From NCBI GenBank assembly GCA_050251775.1, contig JBFWMD010000047.1, positions 1 to 28,418 on the forward strand: 28,418 nucleotides of DNA, read 5' to 3'. Origin of the DNA: Paucidesulfovibrio sp050251775 (GTDB lineage Bacteria; Desulfobacterota; Desulfovibrionia; Desulfovibrionales; Desulfovibrionaceae). The position numbers were made by a program, and so were the translations under genes. A model generated the notes under the pieces. The model did not search any database, was not told the DNA's origin, and worked only from the letters and a program-made list of their open reading frames with translations. Below, piece after piece: positions 13,828 to 25,012 of the stretch (its first letter is position 1; each line of letters starts with the position of its first letter).

Positions 13828-14826
13828 ATGCGCAGAACAAGAGTCATTGTCGAGGAACTGCCGGAAAACGCACAGGTATGTCTCTATGGAGCCGGAGAAT
13901 TCGGCGCGAATGTCCTGAACGAAATCCTGCGGTTGCGGCCCGACGTGCGCGTTAATGGTTTTTTTGACAGCACACGACAGGGCGGGTTCCACGGTCTCGC
14001 GATCCACCGTCCGGAAACTCGGTATCTGCCCCCAAATACGCTGATCTTGATCTGTTCATCGCACCATGAGGAAATCAGTCGGATCCTGGACCAACACGGC
14101 TACGCCGAACAATGCGTCATGGACCAGGCCCGCTACCTGCCTCCGAAATACCTCTCGCAGACCGATCTGGACATTCTCCAGGCGGTCCGTCCCTTCACCA
14201 TGACCAGCGTTAACCGCGTCCAGTCGCTGCTCGGCGCTGTGGAATACATCGTACACCACGGCATAGCCGGAAGCGTGGTCGAATGCGGCGTCTGGGCCGG
14301 CGGATCTGTCATGGCCGCAGCCTTGAAGCTCAAGGCACTTGGAGATGTGGACCGCAATCTCTACCTCTACGACACATTCGAGGGCATGACCCCACCCACG
14401 GCGGAGGATGTAAACAATTCAGGCGAGGAAGCCTTAGAGATTTTCGCCCAGGTTGCGGACAGAGGCGAAGGGAAGGATTGGTGTTATTCCGATCTGGCCA
14501 GCGTGCAACGGAACGTTTTCAGCACGGGCTACCCCCGGGAACGGTTTACTTTTGTCCGTGGCGACGTGTGCCTGACACTGCCCGCGACGCTCCCGGACAA
14601 GATCGCGCTGCTCCGGCTGGATACGGACTGGTACGAATCCACTGCGCGGGAAATGGAACATCTGTTCCCGAAACTCTTACGCCACGGCATACTCATCCTC
14701 GACGACTACAACCACTGGAAAGGCTCGCAACGGGCCGTGGACGAATATTTCGCAAAACATTCGATCCGGATGTTTCTGCAACGCATCGACGACAGCGCGG
14801 TCATGGGCGTCAAGCTCACCGATTGA
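13828..14826 (+). CDS. TylF/MycF-type O-methyltransferase with extra N-terminal domain
   Basis: This is a 332-aa two-part protein. Residues 1-110 look like a small nucleotide-binding or Rossmann-like domain (VCLYGAGEFGANVL at 17-30, then a strand ending FFDS), of the type attached to sugar-modifying enzymes. Residues about 120-332 are a TylF-family SAM-dependent methyltransferase: SAM site VVECGVWAGGS (150-160), YDTFEGM (181-187), metal/substrate motif LDTDWYEST (264-272) and LDDYNHW (291-297). The family methylates sugar hydroxyls in macrolide and surface-glycan synthesis. The ATG has GGAG 5 nt upstream. The gene starts 90 bp after the array's broken edge, and its own target glycan is unknown. 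Confidence 0.85.
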   Translation: MRRTRVIVEELPENAQVCLYGAGEFGANVLNEILRLRPDVRVNGFFDSTRQGGFHGLAIHRPETRYLPPNTLILICSSHHEEISRILDQHGYAEQCVMDQARYLPPKYLSQTDLDILQAVRPFTMTSVNRVQSLLGAVEYIVHHGIAGSVVECGVWAGGSVMAAALKLKALGDVDRNLYLYDTFEGMTPPTAEDVNNSGEEALEIFAQVADRGEGKDWCYSDLASVQRNVFSTGYPRERFTFVRGDVCLTLPATLPDKIALLRLDTDWYESTAREMEHLFPKLLRHGILILDDYNHWKGSQRAVDEYFAKHSIRMFLQRIDDSAVMGVKLTD

Positions 14827-14907
14827 GGCATCGTGGCTTGCGTCTGCCCGAAGGATGCACTGACCCCGCCGAATCCCGAGTCGCCCAATACAGGGGAGGA
14901 AACAGAA

Positions 14908-15387
14908 ATGGCAGCTGAAACCACACCCACGGCCAATATGGTGACAGAGCAACTGCTCCTGGTCCTGCACGAGTGCCTGCACGGAGCGGATGAAAGCGGC
15001 GCGTTCCTCGACCCCGGCGACGACGGACTCTTTTCCCTGCTGGCAGGGCTCTCCGCAGAGGAGGCCTCGCGGCCCGTGGCCGGATTTTCCGTGGCGACCC
15101 ATGCCTTTCATCTGGCCACCAGCTTTGACGTGTTTCTGGACTGGATCAGCGGGAAGCGCGACATTGCCCCGGACTGGGATGAAAGCTGGGCGCGAAGCGA
15201 AACCGACGACGAGGAATGGGCCGCGCTCCGGCACAGGCTTGAACAACGCGGGGCTGTTCTGGAAGCCGCCGTGGCCGAACATGTCCCCTTGGACACGCAG
15301 TCGGCCTGGGGCGCTGCGGGCCTGCTCGCGCACACCGCCTTTCACCTCGGGGCGCTGCGAGTCAAATTCGACCTCTTGCGCCCCTGA
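14908..15387 (+). CDS. DinB-like four-helix-bundle protein
   Basis: This 159-aa, mostly helical protein has histidines placed like those of DinB/YfiT-type metal-binding proteins: VATHAFHLATSFD at about residues 60-72 and LLAHTAFHLGALR near residues 140-152. The H-x-x-x-H pair in the last helix is the typical C-terminal metal site of that group. The family includes thiol-dependent transferases and damage-inducible proteins, so the activity cannot be named. The ATG at 14908 has GGGGAGG 7 nt upstream; an upstream GTG at 14833 lacks such a site. It lies 81 nt downstream of the methyltransferase, on the same strand. Confidence 0.7.
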   Translation: MAAETTPTANMVTEQLLLVLHECLHGADESGAFLDPGDDGLFSLLAGLSAEEASRPVAGFSVATHAFHLATSFDVFLDWISGKRDIAPDWDESWARSETDDEEWAALRHRLEQRGAVLEAAVAEHVPLDTQSAWGAAGLLAHTAFHLGALRVKFDLLRP

Positions 15388-15551
15388 TCGCCCTGTATCG
15401 CTGACGGTTTTTCACGCGGCAACGCACAGGAACGATGCTCCTCAGTGCGCTCCAGTATCTTTCCGGATACCGACTTCCCAAAGGGTGCGCACTTGATCTT
15501 TGCTCCCTGTTGCTCCACTTTCACTGAAACTGACGCAACACGGAGCCCTTC

Positions 15552-16202
15552 ATGAACGCCATCGCCATCAACGGCAGCCCCAGGAAGAAGTGGAACACGG
15601 CGCAACTGCTGCAAGCGGGTCTGGACGGGGCCGCCGAAGCGGGCGCGAAAACCGAACTCGTGCATCTCTATGACCTGCGCTTCACAGGCTGCGTCAGCTG
15701 CTTCGCCTGCAAAAAGCTCGGCGGTGCGAGCTACGGTCGTTGCGCATTGCAGGACGAACTGAACCCGCTGCTGGAACGGATTCTGGCGGCGGATGTGATC
15801 CTGCTTGGCACGCCGGTCTATTTCTGGTCCGAATCGGGGATGATGCGCTGCCTGCTGGAGCGGCTGCTCTTCCCGCTCTACACCTACACTCCGGAGCGCA
15901 CCTCGCTCTATGCGGGCCAGGGCCGTGTCGGGCTGATTTACACCCTGAACCTTTCCGAGCAGGATGCCCTGGACATGGGCCTCTTCACGCACCTGCGCAA
16001 GACCAGGGAGTTCATTCACCTCGTTTTCGGCAATCTGGAAACCCTGTTCGTACCGGACACGCTCCAATTCGAAGACTATTCCAAGTTTCTTTGCACGCGT
16101 TTCGACCCCGAGGGCAAGAAAGCGCACCACGACGCCCAGTTTCCCCAGGATCTGGCCGAGGCCCGCGCCCTGGCCCTGCGGCTGGCCCAGGAGCGCTGTT
16201 GA
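15552..16202 (+). CDS. Flavodoxin-fold NAD(P)H-dependent FMN reductase, iron-sulfur flavoprotein-like
   Basis: This 216-aa protein begins like the NADPH-dependent FMN reductase family. The FMN phosphate loop is GSPRKKWNT (residues 8-16) and the second flavin loop is GTPVYFWSESGMMRCLLER in mid-protein. A cluster-type cysteine motif C47-x2-C50-x2-C53-x10-C64 follows, similar to the compact motif of iron-sulfur flavoproteins (Isf), although the last spacing is longer than the usual 4-7. It may pass electrons from ferredoxin or NAD(P)H to an acceptor such as oxygen or peroxide; this is inferred from the family. The ATG has GGAG 6 nt upstream, and a bidirectional terminator follows. Confidence 0.85.
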   Translation: MNAIAINGSPRKKWNTAQLLQAGLDGAAEAGAKTELVHLYDLRFTGCVSCFACKKLGGASYGRCALQDELNPLLERILAADVILLGTPVYFWSESGMMRCLLERLLFPLYTYTPERTSLYAGQGRVGLIYTLNLSEQDALDMGLFTHLRKTREFIHLVFGNLETLFVPDTLQFEDYSKFLCTRFDPEGKKAHHDAQFPQDLAEARALALRLAQERC

Positions 16203-16234
16203 TCGCGCGGCAGGACCGCCTTTCCCCTGATTGT

Positions 16235-16270
16235 CGAAAAGCCGCTCCGGAAATCCGGAGCGGCTTTTCG
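16235..16270. terminator. Bidirectional terminator between convergent genes
   Basis: The arms 16235-16250 and 16255-16270 are perfect complements (16 bp) around AAAT. Each strand has TTTT at the 3' side of the stem. It lies 33 nt after the flavoprotein stop (plus) and 30 nt after the TPR-protein stop (minus), so it can end both transcripts. Confidence 0.9.
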
Positions 16271-16299
16271 CGTTCAGACAGCCTGATCCAGGTCGGCGA

Positions 16300-17058
16300 T
16301 CAACCCTTCTGCGCCTTGGCCGCTTCCGCCTCGACATGGTCAAGAAAGCAGGCCGCCTCGACCAGCGCCGGATTGAGCCGCAGGCTCTCGTAAAGATGCG
16401 CCAGGCATTGGTCATGTTTGCCCCGTTCATGGTAGGCGCGGGCAAGGTTGAAATGCAGATGGTCGTCTTCGGAGTTCACTTCCAAGGCCTTGCGGTAGAA
16501 ACGAATCGCATCGTCGAAAAGGCCCTTTTTGCGCAGGAGCATGCCGAACTCGTTGAATTTGTGGCGCTGCTGCTCGCGGAAGAGTTCGTCGACACCGAAA
16601 AGCCGGTCCAGCACGGTCCGCAGTTCGGTGAAGCGCTTCTGGTTGGCGTAAACCTCCGTCAGGCCCGTGTTGGCCTCGATGTTGGCCTCGTCCATGATCA
16701 CTATGGAACAGAAGAGCTTTTCCGCCTTGTCCATCCGGCCCAGGTCGAAGAACCGGCGGCCCATGAAGAGCTTCTCGCGCAGGCTGTCCAGGGCCGGGAC
16801 CGTGTTTTTGCGAAAATACTCCATCTCCGGAGTGTAATACTGCAGGAACTCTTCCTTGCTGACGGTCTTGGTCACCCCCGAAGGCAGATGATGGCCGTTC
16901 AGCGGCTGCACGGAATAGCGTTCCTCGTCCAGGCGGATGACGAACCAGTAGGTCCCCTGGCGGTAGCTCGAATCCCGCTCCTTGAACTGATACTGGTACT
17001 TCTGGCTGTGGGAATAGACGCCGAGCACTTCCCTGCCGTGTGCGTCCTTTTCCTGCAT
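16300..17058 (-). CDS. Tetratricopeptide-repeat protein
   Basis: This is a 252-aa soluble protein. Residues 1-80 form a non-TPR domain with many aromatic residues (VYSHSQKYQYQFKERD, GTYWFVIRLDEERY). Helical repeats follow: TPR-like units are seen at GRMDKAEKLFCSIVIMDEAN, KKGLFDDAIRFYRKALEVNSED and HERGKHDQCLAHLYESLRLNP. TPRs mediate protein contacts; no enzymatic motif is present. The ATG at 17058 is chosen because GGGGGAG lies 4 nt upstream; the open frame further upstream has an Arg/Ala-rich composition that looks non-coding. It is the last gene of the secA run, 76 nt after secA, so a role linked to export or cell envelope is possible but unproven. Confidence 0.85.
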   Translation of the reverse strand: MQEKDAHGREVLGVYSHSQKYQYQFKERDSSYRQGTYWFVIRLDEERYSVQPLNGHHLPSGVTKTVSKEEFLQYYTPEMEYFRKNTVPALDSLREKLFMGRRFFDLGRMDKAEKLFCSIVIMDEANIEANTGLTEVYANQKRFTELRTVLDRLFGVDELFREQQRHKFNEFGMLLRKKGLFDDAIRFYRKALEVNSEDDHLHFNLARAYHERGKHDQCLAHLYESLRLNPALVEAACFLDHVEAEAAKAQKG

Positions 17059-17134
17059 GGCGCTCCCCCTGTGTTGCAGCGCTCCGCTCTCTCCGCCGGC
17101 TTCCGACGCCGCGTTGCCCCCCTGCCGACGCCGC

Positions 17135-19690
<2,556 letters not shown>

Positions 19691-19719
19691 GCCTTACTCC
19701 AGTTCTCCTGGTGGATTCT

Positions 19720-20910
19720 CTACATAAAAATTTCGAGCCAGTGGCCCGTTGCTGTCGATTCCGGGGCGTCCGAGGCCAGTTCCAGGGCGCAGGCCGTGCA
19801 GCCCGTGAGCACCTGTTCCGCGCTGCCAAGGCTCTCAGCGCGGCGCGCGGCCACAGCATCGGCGAGCTCGGGCGCTGCCAGCCGCAGGGGACCGCCGAAT
19901 CCGCAACACTGGTCCGGCAGGGGGTGCAAGCGCCCGCCCAGCGCGGCCCGGAGCAGGGCGAAATCCTCGTCCGGTTCGGACGCATGGCAGGGGCGGTGGT
20001 AGCCCACAACTCCGGGCGCGTCATCCGATACCACAAAGCGTGCGGATTTCAAAAGGCGCGACAAGGGCATGACCCGCGCGCGCCAGAGCGCGGCCTCGCC
20101 TGCATCCTCGAACAACTCCGGTTCGCCCGCGTAACGCGCCAGCCCCTGCACGCAGGATGCGCAATAGGCCAGCAGCGGAGGCCGTCCCGCCGCGCGCCAG
20201 ATCTCCACGTTGCGCTCCCTGGCCGCGCGCTGCTCCGCCAGCAGTCCCGCGCTGCCCAGGGTGCTTCCGCAGCAGGCAAAGTCCGCTTCCAGCCTCGGCA
20301 GGCCCAGAAAGGCCAGCAGCCGCCGGGCCGAGGCGTCCCAGTCGGGCCGGGCGAACCGTCCGGCGCAACCCGAAAAAAGCAGCACTTCACACGGACCGTC
20401 CGCTTGGGTCACGGCCGTGTCGAGCTCCTTGGGACGCGCCGTGAGGCGTACATAAGCATCCAAATGCGGACGGTCCAGACCCCGGAGCGATTTCAGCAGC
20501 GCTCCGAACCGGCCCGGGAACAGGCTTTCCGGTGCGCGGCCTAAATATTTTCCCGCCTTGAACGCGGGCGGCCAGATCTTTTCGGCCCTGCCGATCCACT
20601 GCTTCCAGAGCCATTCGCGCCAGCCCGGATGCGCGGCGCGCAGCCGCGCCACAATGGCGGGCGGCTCCACGCCCTGGCCGCAGGCCTGGACGCAGCGGCC
20701 GCACCCCAGGCAGAGCGCGGCCAGTTGCGCGGCGTCGCGCCCGTCCAGAGCCTCGGGATGCTCCAGAAGACGCGCGGCCAGCCGGGCCTTGGCGCGCGGG
20801 GCCAGCTCCTCCCTGCCCGTGGCAGCGAGCAGCGGACAGACCGCAAGGCACTTGCCGCAGAGAATGCACTGGGCCGGGGCGGCCTGATTCCGGTCCTCGG
20901 GCGCGCTCAC
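19720..20910 (-). CDS. Iron-sulfur subunit of a glycolate/D-lactate oxidase-type dehydrogenase
   Basis: This is a 396-aa GlcF/LutA-type protein. Two ferredoxin-like cluster motifs open it: C15-x2-C18-x2-C21-x3-C25-P and C67-x2-C70-x2-C73-x3-C77. The C-terminal half carries two CCG-type domains (FACCGST and QCCGFGGP) with paired Cys motifs, normal for this family. It should pass electrons from the flavin subunit encoded just upstream to a membrane acceptor. The GTG at 20910 overlaps the stop of the flavin subunit by 4 nt (GTGA) and has AAGGAG 5 nt upstream; the GTG at 20916 is too close to that site. The substrate could be glycolate, D-lactate or another 2-hydroxyacid. Confidence 0.9.
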   Translation of the reverse strand: MSAPEDRNQAAPAQCILCGKCLAVCPLLAATGREELAPRAKARLAARLLEHPEALDGRDAAQLAALCLGCGRCVQACGQGVEPPAIVARLRAAHPGWREWLWKQWIGRAEKIWPPAFKAGKYLGRAPESLFPGRFGALLKSLRGLDRPHLDAYVRLTARPKELDTAVTQADGPCEVLLFSGCAGRFARPDWDASARRLLAFLGLPRLEADFACCGSTLGSAGLLAEQRAARERNVEIWRAAGRPPLLAYCASCVQGLARYAGEPELFEDAGEAALWRARVMPLSRLLKSARFVVSDDAPGVVGYHRPCHASEPDEDFALLRAALGGRLHPLPDQCCGFGGPLRLAAPELADAVAARRAESLGSAEQVLTGCTACALELASDAPESTATGHWLEIFM

Positions 20911-22304
20911 GCCCACTCCTTGCCCGGATTCATGATCCCGTGCGGGTCGAACACCGCCTTGAGCCGCCGCATGATTTCCCGTTCCGCCGGGCCGATCTGG
21001 TCCGCAAGCCAGTCTTTTTTGGAGAGGCCCACGCCGTGCTCGCCCGTGATGGTCCCGCCCAGGGAGAGCACCAGCCGGAACAGCTCGGCCTTGGCCTGCC
21101 GGGCCGCTTCCGCCTGCCCCTTGGAACGGTCGTAGAGGATGTTGGAGTGCAGGTTGCCGTCGCCCAGGTGGCCGAAGCAGGCCGTGCGCAGGCCCAGCTT
21201 TTGGCCGATGGCCTCCAGCCCGCGCACCGCCGCGAGCACCTGGCCGCGCGGCACAGCCACATCCTCACCGCTTTTGTCCGGAGCGAGGTGGAACAGGCTC
21301 GGGCTGATGGAGCGGCGCACGTCCCAAAACAGTTCCTCGTCCGGTCCGGACGCGGTTTCCAGAAAGATCGGGCCGAATTGCCCCAGCACGCTGCGCAGGG
21401 TAGCGGCCTCGGCCCGCACCGCCGCCTGGGAGCCGTCCAGCCTGAAGAGCAGCGCGGCTCCGGCCTGGCCCAGCCAGGCGTACTGCGGACCGGAAAAATC
21501 ATGGGCCAGCGCTTCCAGGGTCACGCCGTCCATGAATTCCAGAGCCGAGGGCAGCAACCCGGCCTGGAAGATGGCTGCGGCTGCGGCCAGGGCGGTCTCG
21601 AAGTTGGCGAAGCCCGCCAGAGCCGAGGCCGAGGCCTCGGGCAGGGGCAGGAGCTTGAGGGTCAGCTCGGAAAAAAGCGCCAGGGTTCCGGCGGATCCGG
21701 CCAGCAGCCGCGTCAGGTCCAGCCCGGCCACGTCCTTGTGGCAGCGCGTACCCAGCCGGAGTATCTCGCCGCCGGGCAGCACCGCGCGCATGCCAAGCAG
21801 GTGGTCGCGGGTCACGCCGTATTTCAAGGCGCGCATGCCCCCGGCGCAGGTGGCCACGTTGCCACCCAGGGTGGAAATCTTGATGGACGCGGGATCAGGC
21901 GGGTAAAAAAGCCGCTGTTTGGCCAGCAGGACCTGGAACTCGGCCGTGACCACGCCGGGCTGGACCACGGCCACGAAATCGCGCGGATCGATCTCCAGAA
22001 TGCGGTTCATGCGCAGGAACGAGACCACCACCCCGCCGCAGACCGGCACGGTCTGGCCAACCTTGTTCGTGCCTCTGGCCCGGCCGTACACGGGCACGCG
22101 CTCGGCGTCGGCCCATTTGAGCAGTTCCACGAGCTGCTCTTCGCTCTCGGGCCGCACCGCGGCCCAGGGCGCGGCCTCCTTCTGGCTCGCGTCGCCGGAA
22201 AAGGCCACCAGTTCCTCGGGTGCAAACACGGCCCCGTCGCCGGGGAAGAGATTCGAGAGGAAGCGGCGCTGGGAAGCGCTGGGCGTTTGGGAATTCGAAT
22301 TCAT
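20907..22304 (-). CDS. FAD-linked 2-hydroxyacid dehydrogenase, GlcD/Dld family
   Basis: This 465-aa flavin subunit has a PCMH-type FAD-binding domain (about residues 45-220) with VPVYGRARGTNKVGQ, VQPGVVTAEFQ, STLGGNVATCAGGMRALKYG and LLAGSAGTLALFSELTLKLL. The C-terminal FAD-oxidase domain has the characteristic FGHLGDGNLHSNI, TITGEHGVGLSKK and FDPHGIMNPGK. Substrates in this family are D-lactate, glycolate and other 2-hydroxyacids; D-lactate is plausible for a sulfate reducer. The ATG has AAGGA 8 nt upstream. It is coupled to the iron-sulfur gene by a 4-nt overlap, and smpB lies 52 nt upstream. Confidence 0.92.
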   Translation of the reverse strand: MNSNSQTPSASQRRFLSNLFPGDGAVFAPEELVAFSGDASQKEAAPWAAVRPESEEQLVELLKWADAERVPVYGRARGTNKVGQTVPVCGGVVVSFLRMNRILEIDPRDFVAVVQPGVVTAEFQVLLAKQRLFYPPDPASIKISTLGGNVATCAGGMRALKYGVTRDHLLGMRAVLPGGEILRLGTRCHKDVAGLDLTRLLAGSAGTLALFSELTLKLLPLPEASASALAGFANFETALAAAAAIFQAGLLPSALEFMDGVTLEALAHDFSGPQYAWLGQAGAALLFRLDGSQAAVRAEAATLRSVLGQFGPIFLETASGPDEELFWDVRRSISPSLFHLAPDKSGEDVAVPRGQVLAAVRGLEAIGQKLGLRTACFGHLGDGNLHSNILYDRSKGQAEAARQAKAELFRLVLSLGGTITGEHGVGLSKKDWLADQIGPAEREIMRRLKAVFDPHGIMNPGKEWA

Positions 22305-22356
22305 AGCGGGCGTCCTTGTCCAAGGATCATGCAGACGGCCCGAAACGGGATCGCGC

Positions 22357-22842
22357 CTACTTATACGCGGCGAGCTGGCGGGCCGTGTCCCGGGCCATGT
22401 CGCGGGCCTTGAGGTCGTCGCGGCGGTCGTGGACGTTCTTGCCCCGGCCCAGCGCGATCTCCAGCTTGACCCGACCGCCCCGGAAATACATGCACACGGG
22501 GATCACGGTCAGACCCTTCTGCTCCACGCGGGCCTGGAGCCGTTCGATTTCCTGCTTGTGCAGCAAGAGCTTGCGGGGGCGCTCCGGGTCGTGCTGGTCA
22601 TAGGGGCCGGTGTGCTCCCAGGGCGCGATATGCACGCCCACAAGCCAGGCTTCGCCGTCCTTGAGGCGCACGTAGCCGTCCTTGAAGGCCACGCGCCCCT
22701 CGCGCAGCGATTTGACCTCGCTGCCCACCAGGGAGAGCCCGGCCTCGAAGGTTTCCAGGAACTCGTACAGGCGTCGGGCCTGCTTGTTCACGCCGATGGT
22801 CTTGCGACCGTCGCCGGAGGGGGATTTTGATTTTTTCGCCAT
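22357..22842 (-). CDS. smpB: SsrA-binding protein SmpB
   Basis: SmpB (161 aa) binds tmRNA and delivers it to stalled ribosomes in trans-translation. Family stretches are visible in order: RRLYEFLETFEAGLSLVGSEVKSLREG, KDGYVRLKDGEAWLVGVHI, RPRKLLLHKQEI, GLTVIPVCMYF and LEIALGRGKNVHDRRDDLKARD. The C-terminal basic tail, which becomes helical in the ribosome, is present. The N-terminus is about 10 residues longer than minimal homologues. No clear ribosome-binding site precedes the ATG, but ptsI ends only 12 nt upstream, so coupled translation is likely. No tmRNA gene is seen in this window. Confidence 0.97.
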   Translation of the reverse strand: MAKKSKSPSGDGRKTIGVNKQARRLYEFLETFEAGLSLVGSEVKSLREGRVAFKDGYVRLKDGEAWLVGVHIAPWEHTGPYDQHDPERPRKLLLHKQEIERLQARVEQKGLTVIPVCMYFRGGRVKLEIALGRGKNVHDRRDDLKARDMARDTARQLAAYK

Positions 22843-22854
22843 GGGAGTTGAAGG

Positions 22855-24639
22855 CTAGCCGGGAAGTTCCTCGCTGTCCAGCAGGGACGCAAAGAACATC
22901 AGCTCCTCGGGATATTTCTTGAAAATCGATTCCTTGACCAGACGGTTGATCTTGCCCACGGTCTGCTGGCTGATCACCTCGCGCAGCAGCTGGCGGCATT
23001 CGCCCATGCGGGTCTGGCGGATGATGCGCTTGATGCCTGGAATGGCCTGGGGCGAGAGGGAGATGCAGTCGATCTGCATGCCCATGAGGATCGGCACGCA
23101 AAACGGGTCGGAAGCCACCTCCCCGCAGAGGCTGACCTCAATGCCCGCCTGATGCGCGGCGTCCACCACCTGCTTGATGGAACGCAGCACAGCCGGGTGC
23201 AGCGGCTGGTAGAGATAGGAAACATTGGGATTGGTGCGGTCGATACCCATGCTGTACTGGATCAGGTCGTTGGTCCCGATGGAGAAGAAATCCACCTCCC
23301 GTGCCAGCAGCTCTGCGATCATCACGGCGCTGGGCAGCTCGACCATGATGCCCACGGGCATGTCCGGGTTGTAGGGCACGCCCCGGCGCGAAAGCTCCAG
23401 CTGGGCCTCCTTGAGCCGCGCCTTGGCCCGGCGCAGTTCGCGCAGGCCCGAGATCATGGGGAACATCAGCGAGACGTTGCCGTAGACGCTGGCCCGGAGA
23501 ATGGCCCGCAACTGGACCTTGAACAGCTCGGGATGCTTGAGGCAGAAGCGGATGGCCCGCAGGCCCATGGCCGGGTTGGCCTCGTCCAGCTGGCCGAATT
23601 CCGTGATGTTCTTGTCCGAACCGAGGTCTAAAGTGCGGAACACGACCTTGCGCGGGGACATGATGCTCGCCAGGTCCACATATTTTTCGGCCAGTTCCTC
23701 TTCCGTGGGCAGGTCCGTGCGGTTCAGGTAGGAATACTCGGTGCGGTAGAGGCCGATGCCCTCTCCTCCGTTGTCGATGACCGAGGTGACCTCCTCCAGC
23801 AGTTCGATGTTGGCCAGGACCTTGACCCGGAAGCCGTCGATGGTTTCCGCCGGGAGCAGGCAGCGGCGGATGATTTTCTTCTGATATTCCTCGAAGCGGG
23901 AGGCCAGCGTGTTGTACTCGAACAATTCCTCTTCGTCCGGGTTGACCACGATGCGGCCCTTGATCCCGTCGATGACCACGAGGTCGCCGTCCGTGACCGC
24001 GCTCTCCAGCTCCTGCACGCCCACCAGGGCGGGAATGCCCAGGGTGCGGGCCATGATCCCGGTGTGGGAGGTCTTGCCACCGCGCGTGGTGGCAAAGCCG
24101 AGGATGCGCGAAACATCCATCTCCACGGTGTCCGCCGGGGTCAGGTCGTGGGCCATGATGATGGCCCGGCCCCCGATGGTGGTCAGGTCGCGCACCGTGC
24201 CGAGCAGGTGCGTCTGGACCCGGTCCGCCACCTGACGCACGTCCTGGAAGCGTTCCTTGAGATAGACATCGTCAAAGCCGAGAAAGGCCTGGGCCAGCTC
24301 GGAGACGGCCTTTTCCAGCGCCCACTCCGCGTTGACGCGCAAGGTCCGGATGTGCTCGCTGGCTCGGCCCATGAGCTTGGGGTCGCGGAGCATCATCAGA
24401 TGGGAATCGAGAATCAGGCGGTGCTGTTCGAGCTCTCCGGGAACCTTGTCCCGGATGCTTTCCATTTCCTGGCCGGCCACAAGAAAGGCGTTCTCCAGGC
24501 GGCCCTGTTCCGACTCGACCATCTCCGCGGAGACCGTATGCCGGGGCAGCATCGAACGGTGGCTGCGGTTGACGAAAACAGCCTTGCCAATGACGATGCC
24601 CGAGGAAACCGGGATTCCGATGATGATCTTGTCGGCCAC
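22855..24639 (-). CDS. ptsI: Phosphoenolpyruvate-protein phosphotransferase (PTS enzyme I)
   Basis: Enzyme I (594 aa) takes phosphate from PEP and passes it to HPr. The phosphorylated histidine is H192 in TRGGKTSHTGIMAR, with the conserved swivel domain around it. The PEP-binding barrel contains FRTLDLGSDK, NPAMGLRAIRFCL, PMISGLRELRRAK, VGIMVELPSAV, FFSIGTNDLIQYSMGIDRTN and the catalytic Cys in VSLCGEVASDP. The GTG at 24639 is the start: AAGGA lies 5 nt upstream, and its G is shared with the TAG stop of the HPr gene. The longer open frame upstream is out-of-frame HPr coding sequence. Confidence 0.97.
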   Translation of the reverse strand: MADKIIIGIPVSSGIVIGKAVFVNRSHRSMLPRHTVSAEMVESEQGRLENAFLVAGQEMESIRDKVPGELEQHRLILDSHLMMLRDPKLMGRASEHIRTLRVNAEWALEKAVSELAQAFLGFDDVYLKERFQDVRQVADRVQTHLLGTVRDLTTIGGRAIIMAHDLTPADTVEMDVSRILGFATTRGGKTSHTGIMARTLGIPALVGVQELESAVTDGDLVVIDGIKGRIVVNPDEEELFEYNTLASRFEEYQKKIIRRCLLPAETIDGFRVKVLANIELLEEVTSVIDNGGEGIGLYRTEYSYLNRTDLPTEEELAEKYVDLASIMSPRKVVFRTLDLGSDKNITEFGQLDEANPAMGLRAIRFCLKHPELFKVQLRAILRASVYGNVSLMFPMISGLRELRRAKARLKEAQLELSRRGVPYNPDMPVGIMVELPSAVMIAELLAREVDFFSIGTNDLIQYSMGIDRTNPNVSYLYQPLHPAVLRSIKQVVDAAHQAGIEVSLCGEVASDPFCVPILMGMQIDCISLSPQAIPGIKRIIRQTRMGECRQLLREVISQQTVGKINRLVKESIFKKYPEELMFFASLLDSEELPG

Positions 24640-24983
24640 TACTTTCCTTCGCCGAAGCGCTCCTTGAACAGCCGTTCGATGCGGTCGAGGGCGGACTCGG
24701 CGTCCTCCCCCCGGGCCTTGAGGTCCAGGCGCGTGCCCTGGCCCGCGGCCAGCGTGAGCAGGTCCAGGATGCTCTTGGCGTCCACTTCCTGCCCGTCGCA
24801 TTCAAGGGAAATATCACTCGTGAACGTCTGCGCCAACTGCGCGAGCGCGCCCGCCGGACGGGCGTGCAGGCCAAGCTGGTTGGCCACCACCACCCGCCGG
24901 ACCAGAAACAGGTCTTCGGCGTTTTCTTCGTTCATGGCGTTTGCGGTATTTTCCATGGTTTTCATCCCGTTTGCGTCGCGCAT
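24639..24983 (-). CDS. PTS phosphocarrier protein HPr
   Basis: HPr carries phosphate from enzyme I to the EIIA domain of sugar permeases. The active-site histidine is H40 in LGLHARPAG (numbered from the start drawn), and a Ser equivalent to the regulatory Ser46 is present in DAKSILDLL (S71). The start is uncertain: ATGs at 24983, 24965, 24956 and 24935 are all in frame, and none has a strong ribosome-binding site. The usual HPr length of about 85-95 aa would favour a later start (24956 or 24935). It shares one base with ptsI and follows EIID by 29 nt. Confidence 0.93.
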   Translation of the reverse strand: MRDANGMKTMENTANAMNEENAEDLFLVRRVVVANQLGLHARPAGALAQLAQTFTSDISLECDGQEVDAKSILDLLTLAAGQGTRLDLKARGEDAESALDRIERLFKERFGEGK

Positions 24984-25012
24984 GCCAACGCACGATCCCT
25001 AACAGATTATCT

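Noticed and set aside
20940..22412. A 490-codon plus-strand frame opposite the GlcD-like gene
   Set aside because: It has the same Gly/Gln/His-rich shadow composition; the minus-strand gene has full family motifs.
24640..24801. N-terminal extension of enzyme I upstream of 24639
   Set aside because: The added residues are Arg/Gly/Pro-rich and are the HPr gene read in another frame; the GTG at 24639 has a proper ribosome-binding site.
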